DNA from: Cognataquiflexum nitidum
Lineage (GTDB): Bacteria > Bacteroidota > Bacteroidia > Cytophagales > Cyclobacteriaceae
DNA length: 64,000 nt
Assembly: GCF_022538055.1 (NCBI RefSeq)
Contig: NZ_JAKZAM010000013.1
Coordinates: 62,001-126,000, forward strand
Direction of reading: 5' to 3'
Both the position numbers and the translations under genes were made by a program. Position 1 is the first letter of the stretch. Every line of letters starts with the position of its first letter. The notes beneath the pieces were generated by a model, which had not been told where the DNA came from, did not search any database, and saw nothing but the letters and a program-made list of their open reading frames with translations. Positions 1-9,100 of this stretch are shown here, one piece after another.

Positions 1-1782
1 AAGTAGTTTTTTTATAGCTTTTTCCGAATAAGACCCATAATCGTTCTTAAATGGGGGAAATTTTTTAAAAGCCTCAAAAAATGAATTTTTATCTATTCTA
101 TTTTTTCCTGCAAACGTCTTTAATGCTTTTTCGTACTCATTTTTATCCTTGACAGAATAAATAATATGCCATATTTGGTGTAGGATATTATCAGTTAGAA
201 AGTCTTTTTGAAGGTCCTCAACCTTAGAGAGCCTAGACTGAATTAATGCGAATGTTTCATTACAGGGATACTTTTTGTCCTCAACATAATTCCATCTGAA
301 TTCTTTATCATTAAGCTTGAAAAATTTTAAAAGGGACTTTTGATCTATTTCCTTTTTGTTGTTCAGAAATTCAAAAAGACGTTCATAATCCTCAATATTC
401 TTAAGAATCTTGCTATTAAATTCAGATTCATCATCCTTTTTTAGAATGACCAAATTTTTTATCCATTGCCATAATCTAAACTCCTGATAGTATGGATTGG
501 ATTTTGGAATAGATTTTAAGTGCTTTTTCACTTCAATTCCACCATGTTCATACGTTCTAAATTCCAACGGGCAATTTCCAATTGTAGATTTCTTGCTTTT
601 TAAAGGTCTCTGATAAAAAATAATATCTTCTAAAAATAAATGGACGAAGTCCTTTTTGCTAAGAAGAATTCTTCGAGAATCATTGTTTTTATATAATTCT
701 CTTACACTATCATTATAAAAATTTATGTCTTCCAATTCAGAATGAAAACCTTTTTGTTTTTTTAAAATGGTTTCCAATTCTGTTTTATAGAACTTTCTTT
801 CAATGGTTCTTACAAGTTTCCCTTTTATTTTTTGTGATGGATCCTTTAATAAAGTTTGATAAATGTATGAACCAACTGTCATCTCTGAGTTGTCAATTTC
901 CTGCTCAGTTTTCTTTTTTACCAAATTCCAATCATCTTCCTTTGGTGCTCGAAAACTCCTTTTTTCAATTCCATCCTTATCAGTTTTTATAGTTCCATCT
1001 TCATTAAGGTCAGTGGTGACAATAAAGTCCCTAATTTTATCTTTCCAATCATACAATGGCGTTTTACTTGATCTTCTATAAACCCATCCATTCTCAAGAA
1101 TTAAAGAATACCATGTTTCTCCCTTTACATTTGGTTTTTCATCAGCAACTACATTTTCGATTTTCAATGAATGAAATTCAACCAACTTATTTGGATTCTC
1201 TTCCTCTTCCTCACCTCTAAGCTGATAATAACCTCGTTTTTGATTGAAATTAAGAATGATCCATGCCAACTCTTCTTTTTGGATCTTTTGCGTTAAAGCT
1301 TTTTTTCTCAAATAATAAATGGTCCAATCGTATGGTATTTTTTTATCGTTTTCAAACAGTATAGGATTATAATTCTTAAATTCCTTAACCATTTCATTAA
1401 AGGAATCAATGAAAAGAAAACCGCTTTCATTGTATGCTAATTTGGGCTCTGAATCAATTTCAAACTTTCCTAATCGATTTTCAAAATCAACTTGATTGGA
1501 ATAATGATCAGGAAGAAAACCTAAAATATTTAGAACCCTGTGTAATCTTTCTCTTCTTAATAAATGCCTTTCCCTTAACCTCCTTATTGACCTAAAATTT
1601 GTTCTACTTGCGGTTTGGGATATAGAATTCCCCCTACCAAACTCACTCATAATATCCTGACTCATAGGTATTATACGGCTTCCAATCCCAAGTATTTCAC
1701 CTTTTTTTTCGTCAAAATTTTGTGAAATCAACGCCCATCCAACCGAATTAGTCCCCAAATCCAATCCTAAAATCTTTTTCAT
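1..1782 (-). CDS. cas9: Cas9 endonuclease, type II (probably II-C), N-terminal 594 residues; 3' end outside window
   Basis: RNA-guided DNA endonuclease of a type II CRISPR-Cas system. I translated the minus strand from the ATG at 1782-1780. The frame stays open for 594 codons to the window edge, so the gene is partial at its 3' end. RuvC-I is GLDLGTNSVGW with catalytic Asp8. The Arg-rich bridge helix lies at about residues 60-82 (SRTNFRSIRRLRERH, then RRERLHRVL). NFNQKRGYYQLRGE at 178-191, FRLWQW at 435-440 and FPPFKNDYGS at 575-584 are hallmarks of the long Bacteroidetes Cas9 branch. The HNH and RuvC-II/III regions should lie to the left. The start is preceded by an A/T-rich leader usual in this phylum, and codon use is more AT-rich than in most neighbours, compatible with acquisition. 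A tracrRNA gene is divergent from it. cas1, cas2 and the array are not in the window. The Cas9 assignment is firm; the II-C subtype is inferred. Confidence 0.96.
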   Translation of the reverse strand, partial: MKKILGLDLGTNSVGWALISQNFDEKKGEILGIGSRIIPMSQDIMSEFGRGNSISQTASRTNFRSIRRLRERHLLRRERLHRVLNILGFLPDHYSNQVDFENRLGKFEIDSEPKLAYNESGFLFIDSFNEMVKEFKNYNPILFENDKKIPYDWTIYYLRKKALTQKIQKEELAWIILNFNQKRGYYQLRGEEEEENPNKLVEFHSLKIENVVADEKPNVKGETWYSLILENGWVYRRSSKTPLYDWKDKIRDFIVTTDLNEDGTIKTDKDGIEKRSFRAPKEDDWNLVKKKTEQEIDNSEMTVGSYIYQTLLKDPSQKIKGKLVRTIERKFYKTELETILKKQKGFHSELEDINFYNDSVRELYKNNDSRRILLSKKDFVHLFLEDIIFYQRPLKSKKSTIGNCPLEFRTYEHGGIEVKKHLKSIPKSNPYYQEFRLWQWIKNLVILKKDDESEFNSKILKNIEDYERLFEFLNNKKEIDQKSLLKFFKLNDKEFRWNYVEDKKYPCNETFALIQSRLSKVEDLQKDFLTDNILHQIWHIIYSVKDKNEYEKALKTFAGKNRIDKNSFFEAFKKFPPFKNDYGSYSEKAIKKLL

Positions 1783-1789
1783 ATTTTTT

Positions 1790-1797
1790 TATTTTTG
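1790..1797 (+). promoter_or_regulatory. Candidate -7 element of the tracrRNA promoter
   Basis: TATTTTTG matches the Bacteroidetes -7 consensus TAnnTTTG. It sits just outside the cas9 start codon on the opposite strand and would place the start site near 1801-1804, exactly at the left end of the predicted anti-repeat. No good -33 TTTG is visible, because that region lies inside the cas9 5' coding sequence. Confidence 0.45.
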
Positions 1798-1802
1798 AAG
1801 TT

Positions 1803-1915
1803 AAAACCTATATTAGCATCATCATTTTGAAGCAATTCACAATAAGGATTATTCCGTTGTGAAAACATCTAAAGGGGCCCTGAAAGATTTTTCTTTTGGG
1901 GTCGTTTTTTTTTTT
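1803..1915 (+). ncRNA. tracrRNA of the type II CRISPR-Cas system
   Basis: Predicted trans-activating CRISPR RNA, read divergently from cas9. The anti-repeat covers about 1803-1842. Its 3' part, complementary to TTGTGAATTGCTTCAAAAT, has the form of the 5' end of long Bacteroidetes type II-C repeats. A nexus-like hairpin follows at 1844-1858 (AAGGATTATTCCGTT), and CACAA (1838-1842) can also pair with TTGTG (1857-1861). A linker (AAAACATCTAAA) leads to an intrinsic terminator: a 12-bp stem 1876-1887/1892-1903 with a 4-nt loop and 11 T residues (1905-1915). Order, spacing and length of about 113 nt fit a tracrRNA. The matching CRISPR repeat is outside the window, so base pairing with it could not be confirmed. 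Confidence 0.8.
1876..1915 (+). terminator. Rho-independent terminator of the tracrRNA
   Basis: Stem GGCCCTGAAAGA (1876-1887) pairs with TCTTTTGGGGTC (1892-1903) including three G-T wobbles, with loop TTTT, followed by 11 T residues. Confidence 0.8.
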
Positions 1916-2312
1916 AACCAGACGATCCCCTAAACTAAATCATTGATGCTTAAAAAAAAATACCGTATTTAGGGTATTTTCTTGATTGACGGAGATTGTC
2001 AGAAAATTTTGGTTTATTGACGCCTTTATTTTTTTGGGGATAACTCCCTGAACTTCTGATACGTTTTTACCTAAGTCCAGTTCCATCCCCCCTTCATACA
2101 CTACTACTCTTTTTTCTAGATTTCCTTACCCTGGGTCTTATCTACCCCATTTTTCAAGTATTGTCCAGGCATGCGACTCAATTGAATATGGGGTATCTCG
2201 GCACTCTAAAAATCATATCTTCTTGTCACATTCTGCGCTCCATATTCCATTTGTTACTACATTTATAGACCCAAGCGTACTTTCTCATTTTCATTAAACC
2301 AAAAGAATCAAA
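1916..2312. other. Intergenic region between tracrRNA and the cyclophilin gene, with a short perfect palindrome
   Basis: About 400 bp with no convincing gene. The only clear structure is a perfect 8-bp inverted repeat, AAAATACC (1957-1964) and GGTATTTT (1973-1980), with loop GTATTTAG. It is flanked by an A-run on the left and T residues on the right, so it could act as a weak bidirectional terminator or an operator. The cas9 promoter (minus strand) and the cyclophilin promoter (plus strand) must lie in this region or in the tracrRNA gene. I could not assign either box with confidence. Confidence 0.5.
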
Positions 2313-2885
2313 ATGAAAAAATCAGTATTAGTAGCCATAGCCTGTATCCTGTCCTCCTTGTCTTTTGCCCAAGAAAAAAATCCAATAGGGATGATAGAAA
2401 CACCAAAAGGAAATGTTTATATCCGGCTTTTTGATGAAACCCCTAACCATAAGCAGAGTTTTATCGAACTTGCAGAAGCAGGCTATTGGGATTCACTGAC
2501 TTTCAATCGGGTCATCCCCAATTTTGTCGCACAGGGTGGCTGCCCGGATACAGAGGAAGGATTTAATGACCCTGAATATCTTTTGGAACCGGAGTTTGTC
2601 AAGGGCATCACCCACATTTATGGCGCCGTAGGAGCGGGAAGGGACGGCAATCCCGGAAAATTATCTGCAAGGTGCCAGTTTTACATTGTCCAAAACAAAG
2701 ATGGATTGCACAGATTGGACAATGACTACACAGTTTTTGGTCAAGTGGTCAAAGGAATGGATGTCGTAGATCAGATCGTTTACCAGAAAAGGGACAGCAA
2801 AGACGAGCCCGTGATTCCCGTAACCCTCAAAATAAGCATTCTTTACCTCTCAGATGCAGAATTCCATAATTTAGTAAACCTCTAA
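2313..2885 (+). CDS. Exported cyclophilin-type peptidyl-prolyl cis-trans isomerase
   Basis: Catalyses cis-trans isomerisation of X-Pro bonds, here most likely in the periplasm. The 190-residue product begins with a Sec signal peptide (MKKSVLVAIACILSSLSFAQ, cleavage about residue 20). The cyclophilin fold follows: FNRVIPNFVAQGG contains the catalytic Arg and the QGG motif, CQFYIV replaces the usual SQFFI, and LDNDYTVFGQV is the C-terminal signature. It is a single-domain cyclophilin of normal length. It is followed after 15 bp by an AsmA-like gene on the same strand, so the two may be co-transcribed. Its neighbour on the other side is the CRISPR locus, with no apparent functional link. Confidence 0.93.
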   Translation: MKKSVLVAIACILSSLSFAQEKNPIGMIETPKGNVYIRLFDETPNHKQSFIELAEAGYWDSLTFNRVIPNFVAQGGCPDTEEGFNDPEYLLEPEFVKGITHIYGAVGAGRDGNPGKLSARCQFYIVQNKDGLHRLDNDYTVFGQVVKGMDVVDQIVYQKRDSKDEPVIPVTLKISILYLSDAEFHNLVNL

Positions 2886-2900
2886 TCTTTCCCAAAATCC

Positions 2901-5900
2901 ATGAAATGGAATAAAAATGCGGTCATTAAAATACTAAAGTATTCAGGTATCGGCATAGGTTTATTACTTGCGCTGATGGTAATTTTTCCGGTATTTTTCA
3001 AAGACCAAGTCAATCAAAAAATCAAGGTATTTATCAATAGTCAGCTGACCACTGAGATTTCCTTTAACGATATCAACCTGACTTTTTTTAGACATTTTCC
3101 CACCTTGACAGTGTCTATTGACGAGATTTTTGTCAATGGGGCTGATGGTTTTTATCCCGATACGTTGCTGTATGCCAAAGACTTATCATTTGGAATAAAA
3201 GTATTTTCTCTATTTCAGGAAAAAACTCAAATATCCGGAATATACTTTGACCGTGCACAAATCAACGTACTTAGAGATACACAGGGACACGCCAATTTTG
3301 ATATTTTCATATCAGAAGAAGACAGCGTCGAACAAGCGGAAGCTTCCTCGGACCTGAATCTGGAAATTAGTAAAATCAAATTCACCAACAGCAGTTTTTT
3401 TTACAGAGATACGGACTTGGATTTTTCCTGCTTGGCCAAAAATTTTAACTATTCAGGAAAGGGAAATCTTAAAAATGAAATCGTTGATCTCAGCAGCGAT
3501 CTTGATATACAGACATTTGAACTGGTGTATGAAGGAATACCTTATCTCTCAAGAAAACGGGTAAGTGCAAGCCTCCAAACCAAAATAAACACCGAATCCA
3601 CAGCCCTGACATTCGAAAGAAACCATTTGATGATCAATGAATTGCCGGTAGATTTTATAGGAAAACTTGAATTCCTAAGCGGTGGCTATGACATGAATTT
3701 CATCTTGGAATCGGTCGATACGGATTTCAAAGACATGCTAACCTTGATTCCGGAGGAATTGGGAACTTGGCTGGACAATACCCAAGTCCGAGGAAAAGGA
3801 GAACTCAGGGGTTCCCTGCAGGGACTTTATCTACCCGAAGAGAATCAGATGCCCAACCTCTTGATGAATCTATTTGTCTACAATGGCTATATCAGCCACT
3901 CAGGTTCATCGACCCCCATCGAAAAACTTTACCTCGATCTAGACCTCACCGTCCCCGAACTTAATGTCGGTAAGACCATCATTGCGCTGGACAGTGTTTC
4001 GATGACCCTTGGCGAGGGTTTTGTCCAAGGTCACCTGAACATAGACGGGCTTGACCCGGCTTTGGTAAATAGCGATCTGGCCATCAATATTGACTTGAAC
4101 CTGTTGGACAAAGCATTGGGAATCATCCCTTATGACCTCCGAGGAATCATGGAAATGACCTTGCAGGCAAATGGAAGTTATATCACCCGGCCGGTGCCAA
4201 ATAGATACAGGGGCAATGAAACAGAGATCATCAGCATACCAAAATTCAAGTTCAGTTCGGCTATCCAAGATGGCTATTTCGGCTGGACAGCCCTTCCGGA
4301 AGCCATTCAAGACATCTCTTGGAACCTTACCATCAATTCCCCTGACAGCATCTTGGAGAATATCGCTATAGACCTTCAGGGCTTCAAGTTCCGGGTACTT
4401 GAAAACCAAGCCAAGGGACATTTCAAAGTCAAAGACCTCAGAGGCATGGAAGTGGATGCTGCCATGAAGGCAGATTTCAACCTTTCGGAAATTGAAAAAT
4501 TCTATCCCCTAGATTCAGGGATGACCCTCAAGGGAAACCTAGCCCTGACCATCAATGCCCTGGGAAACTACGATGAGGAAAGGAAGCTTTTTCCGGTAAT
4601 TAATTCTCAAATATCAGTGCTCGAGGGATTTATACAGACTCCTTTTTCAGATCTCGCAGTTGAAAACATTTCATTTATCTTGAATATCCTGAGTGAAAGG
4701 GGTTCCTACACTGACTTGAAATTTGACTTGCAGCCTATTGCTTTCACCTTTGCAGGTCATCCATTTTCTCTTAAAGCCAACCTCGAAAACCTCGACGACA
4801 TCCGGTATGAAGTCCAATCTCAGGGGAGGATTGATCTTGGCAGACTTTATCAGACATTTGGCATAGACGGATATGATGTGGATGGTTACCTCCACACCGA
4901 CATCAATCTCAAAGGACTTCAAAGCGATGCAATCAAAGGCAGGCTTCAACAGCTTGACAACAGGGGAACAGTAGAAATGGAAAATATCCGACTTAGGTCT
5001 GAATTTTTCCCACTTCCCTTTGACATCCATTCGGGAAAAATCCGGGTGGACAAAGACAAACTCTACTTGGAGAAAATGCACGCCCAATACGCCGGCAACA
5101 ACCTTGTAGCCGATGGATACCTGTACAATCTGATCGCCTACTATTTGGATGATAATGCTCCTGTTCAGGGCAACCTGACACTCAGCAGCCCAAAGCTGAA
5201 TCTCAATGACTTCATGTTTTATACCGAGGAAGAATCGGTGTCGGTGGATACCCTTGGGGATGTTCAGGGAGTGGTCATGGTTCCCTTAAGCGTGGATTTT
5301 AGTTTGGTGGCCTTTGTCGATACGATTCTTTTTGACGAAATCAGACTGGAAAAATTCAAAGGTAAATTAAAGCTGAGGGAAGGTGCCTTAGAAATGGAAA
5401 ATACAGGATTTAACTTGGTAGGTGCTGAAGTCCTGATGTCAGGAAAATACCTTCCTACAGATCCTCTTAAGGCAGTTTTTGATTACAGTATCAAGGCCAA
5501 AGGCTTCGATATCAAGCGGGCTTATGACGAGATCCCCCTGTTTAGAGAAATGGTCACAGCAGCTGAATATGCCCAAGGGGTAGCTTCCCTCGACTACAGG
5601 CTTTCGGGCAGATTGGACGCCAACATGGATCCTGTCCTTCCTTCCATCAAAGGCGAAGGAGTATTTGCTTTGGACAAGGTAAAACTGAAAGGCTTCAAGT
5701 TGATGAACAGCATCGCCAAAGACACCGAAAACAAGGAATTGGCTGATCCTGAGTTGGCAGGTGTGCAGATCAAAAGCAGCATTGCCAACAACCTCATTAC
5801 CATCGAGAGGACAAGGATGCGGATCGCGGGATTCAGACCACGGTTTGAAGGTCAGGTCAGTTTGGATGGGGATATGAGCATGGCTTTCAGGTTGGGTTTG

Positions 5901-6062
5901 CCACCTTTGGGCATTTTTGGAATACCGATCAAAATCACCGGCAATTCCGAAAACCCAATCATCGAAGTAGGCAAAATCACAGAAGGAGATGAATTGGAGG
6001 AAACAGAAGATAAATCGGGAACACAAACCGAAGAAACCGGCATCACAATGACAAAAGAGTAG
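2901..6062 (+). CDS. AsmA-family inner-membrane-anchored protein (1053 aa)
   Basis: Large AsmA/TamB-superfamily protein. These proteins form long hydrophobic-groove beta structures thought to bridge the periplasm and to help lipid transport or outer membrane assembly. Residues about 10-32 form an N-terminal transmembrane anchor (GIGIGLLLALMVIFPVFF). A long beta-rich region with repeated LxLxG-type strands follows, and an AsmA-like C-terminal domain occupies roughly residues 780-1030. The extreme C terminus is an acidic, Thr/Glu-rich tail without a domain. It lies 15 bp after the cyclophilin and 78 bp before the tricorn-like protease on the same strand. A second member of the superfamily lies at the right edge of the window. 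The specific role in this organism is unknown. Confidence 0.85.
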   Translation: MKWNKNAVIKILKYSGIGIGLLLALMVIFPVFFKDQVNQKIKVFINSQLTTEISFNDINLTFFRHFPTLTVSIDEIFVNGADGFYPDTLLYAKDLSFGIKVFSLFQEKTQISGIYFDRAQINVLRDTQGHANFDIFISEEDSVEQAEASSDLNLEISKIKFTNSSFFYRDTDLDFSCLAKNFNYSGKGNLKNEIVDLSSDLDIQTFELVYEGIPYLSRKRVSASLQTKINTESTALTFERNHLMINELPVDFIGKLEFLSGGYDMNFILESVDTDFKDMLTLIPEELGTWLDNTQVRGKGELRGSLQGLYLPEENQMPNLLMNLFVYNGYISHSGSSTPIEKLYLDLDLTVPELNVGKTIIALDSVSMTLGEGFVQGHLNIDGLDPALVNSDLAINIDLNLLDKALGIIPYDLRGIMEMTLQANGSYITRPVPNRYRGNETEIISIPKFKFSSAIQDGYFGWTALPEAIQDISWNLTINSPDSILENIAIDLQGFKFRVLENQAKGHFKVKDLRGMEVDAAMKADFNLSEIEKFYPLDSGMTLKGNLALTINALGNYDEERKLFPVINSQISVLEGFIQTPFSDLAVENISFILNILSERGSYTDLKFDLQPIAFTFAGHPFSLKANLENLDDIRYEVQSQGRIDLGRLYQTFGIDGYDVDGYLHTDINLKGLQSDAIKGRLQQLDNRGTVEMENIRLRSEFFPLPFDIHSGKIRVDKDKLYLEKMHAQYAGNNLVADGYLYNLIAYYLDDNAPVQGNLTLSSPKLNLNDFMFYTEEESVSVDTLGDVQGVVMVPLSVDFSLVAFVDTILFDEIRLEKFKGKLKLREGALEMENTGFNLVGAEVLMSGKYLPTDPLKAVFDYSIKAKGFDIKRAYDEIPLFREMVTAAEYAQGVASLDYRLSGRLDANMDPVLPSIKGEGVFALDKVKLKGFKLMNSIAKDTENKELADPELAGVQIKSSIANNLITIERTRMRIAGFRPRFEGQVSLDGDMSMAFRLGLPPLGIFGIPIKITGNSENPIIEVGKITEGDELEETEDKSGTQTEETGITMTKE

Positions 6063-6140
6063 GTCTATTCCTTTTTTGAACGGTTTCCGAATACCCATGC
6101 ATTTATTTAAATTTAGCTATCATTCTTGCCCTAATATGTT

Positions 6141-9100
6141 ATGAAAAATACACCTTTTCTTTTTGTCTTGTTATTTGCCTTTCAATTTGCAAATGCCCAA
6201 GGCACAAGACTGCTCCGTGAGCCCACTATCAGCCAAGAACACATTGTTTTTGTCCATGCCAACGACCTATGGAAAGTCAATAAATCCGGCGGCGATGCCA
6301 TCAGACTGACGAGCAATGAAGGGGCGGAAACCTTACCGAGATTCTCTCCCGATGGTAAAACCATTGCCTTTACAGGTCAGTATGACGGCAATACAGATGT
6401 GTATGTCATTCCTATTGAAGGGGGTGAACCTAAGCGGCTGACCTGGCATCCCGGGGCAGATTTGGTCACAGGTTGGACACCTGACGGCAAAGAAGTACTT
6501 TTTACCTCTACGAGAGTGGGTGTGCCTACCCAAGAATCTAAATTCTTTAAAGTATCCAAAGACGGCGGCATGGAAGAACCTTTGGATATCCCGAGGGCTG
6601 TCAATGGCAGGATTTCTTCCGATGGCAAATCAATTGCCTACCAACAAATCGCATTTTGGGATCCCGAATGGAGAAATTACCGAGGAGGTCAGGCCAAACC
6701 GATCTGGATCCTGGACATGAAAAGCCATGAACTCAAACTGACCCCGCAGACTGACAACGAGCGGCATACCCAACCCATATGGCACGGGGACAAGGTGTTT
6801 TTCCTATCCGAAAGGGATTTTGCAAATAACATATGGTCTTTTGACCCTAAGTCAGAAACTTTAAAACAAGAAACCTTTCATACGGATTTTGATATCAAAA
6901 ACCATGATTCCAACGGAAGCGAAGTGGTCTATGAACAGGGAGGCTATCTCCATATCCTCAATCCGACGACAGGTGTTTCAAATCAATTGGCAATCAATGT
7001 CAACGGGGATTTTCATTGGGCAAGAGAAAGATGGCAGGAAGTCAATGGCAGAAGCTTGACCAATGCTTCCCTTTCACCCACCGGGCAGAGGGCTCTATTT
7101 GAATTCAGAGGAGAAATCATCACCGTTCCAAAAGAGAAGGGTGATGCCCGCAACCTGACCAATACTTCGGGCATAGCAGACCGCTCACCGGTTTGGTCTC
7201 CTGATGGTCAGCAGATAGCATGGTTTTCTGATGCTTCGGGCGAATACCAACTCATGATCGGAGATCAGGAAGGTCTTACTAAACCAAAAGCCATTGCCCT
7301 TCCCAACAAATCATTCTATTTCAAACCGGAATGGGCTCCGGATGGCAAAAAAATTGCCTTCACCGATACCGATTACAATCTATGGATTGTCAACATAACC
7401 ACAGGACAAGCCAAAATCGCCGACACGGAGCGATTTGCCCATCCCAACAGAAGCTTGAATCCTGTATGGTCTCCGGATTCCAAATGGGTGGCATATGCGC
7501 GACTCCTAGACAATCAGTTTAAAGCCATATTCGCCTACCAAGTGGAATCAGGCAAAAAAATCCAGGTTACAGATGGTTTGGCAGATGCAATCAGCCCTGT
7601 TTGGGATGCCAATGGAGAATACCTGTATTTCCTTGCCAGTACCAATTTTGGATTGAATTCGGGTTGGTTGGACATGAGTTCTTACGAGAGGCCAATCAGC
7701 AGAAGTCTGTATCTGGCAGTTTTAAACAAATCCGGGAAATCCCCATTCCTACCTGAAAGTGACGAAGAAAATCCAAAAGAGACAGAGAAAAAAGAACCGG
7801 AAAAGAAAGCTGAATCCAAGCCCGTAATCATTGATGAGGAAGGATTATGGAACAGAATCATTGCTTTCGACATACCTGCAAAGGACTATACCGATTTGGT
7901 CAAAGGGCCTGATGGGTTTTTGTTTTATACCGAATCTATTCCAAATCAACAAGGTCAGACCTTACATCGCTACAATTTCAAAGAAAAGAAGACAGAATTA
8001 TACCTTCCGGGAATCAGCTTTGCTACCGTCTCAAGTGACAGAAAATCATTGCTGTATCAGGCAAACGGAAACTGGGGAATCGTAGAAACCAACGGAGGGC
8101 CAAAGAAAGTCGGAGACGGTAATCTTAAAGCACTTGCCAATTTCAAGATAAAAATCAACCCAAAACAAGAATGGGAGCAGATTTTCAGGGAAGGCTGGAG
8201 ATACCAGCGTGATTTCCTTTATGTAGACAATGTTCACGGGGCACCTTGGAATGACATTTATAATTGGTACAAAACGTGGATTTCCCATGTCAAGCACAGG
8301 AGCGACCTGAATTATATAGTGGATATTCTGGGAGGCGAAGTTGCCGTCGGACATAGCTATACCTCGGGCGGAGACTTTCCTGATATCAAATCTGTGAATA
8401 TAGGATTGCTTGGTGCTGACTATGAAGTCTCTCAAGGAAAATACCGAATATCAAAAATCTACAATGCCGAAAGTTGGAATCCTAACCTGAAAGCACCGCT
8501 AGCCATTCCCGGAATAGATGTCAAAGAGGGGGATTATATCCTTGAAGTAAATGGCACCGAGATAAATGCTAAAGATAACTTTTTTATGTATTTCGAAGGA
8601 ACTGCCAATAGACAGATAAAAATAAGGCTAAACAATACTCCCAATACAGAAGGATCAAGATTGATCACCGTTGTTCCCATAGAAAATGAAAATCAGTTGA
8701 GGATGATGAATTGGGTGGAAAGCAACAGGAGAAAAGTGGATGAAATGTCAGGTGGAAAATTGGCCTACGTGTACGTACCCAATACCGCAAACCCCGGCTA
8801 CACCTATTTCAATCGCTATTATTTTTCACAACAGGATAAAAAAGGAGCCATAATTGATGAAAGAAACAATGGCGGAGGTTCTGCTGCGGACTACATGGTG
8901 GACATCATGGCCCGCGAGCTTCACGGCTATTTCAACAGCCGTGCAGGAGACAGAAGACCATTTACTACTCCTATGGCTGGTATTTGGGGTCCCAAAGTAA
9001 TGCTTATCAATGAAAGGGCAGGTTCGGGCGGAGACCTTCTCCCCTATCTTTTCCACAAAATGAAAATTGGACCACTCATCGGGACCAAAACCTGGGGTGG

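Noticed and set aside
863..1081. Plus-strand 72-codon frame
   Set aside because: It lies fully inside the minus-strand cas9 gene and resembles no protein.
2313..6062. Accessory CRISPR genes to the right of cas9
   Set aside because: The genes are a cyclophilin and an AsmA protein; no Cas4, Csn2, Cas1 or Cas2 motifs were seen.
5439..6098. Minus-strand 219-codon frame
   Set aside because: Antisense to the conserved AsmA-like gene; composition rich in His, Phe and Cys as expected from an antisense reading.
8046..8435. Minus-strand 129-codon frame
   Set aside because: Antisense to the tricorn-like protease gene, with no recognisable motif.
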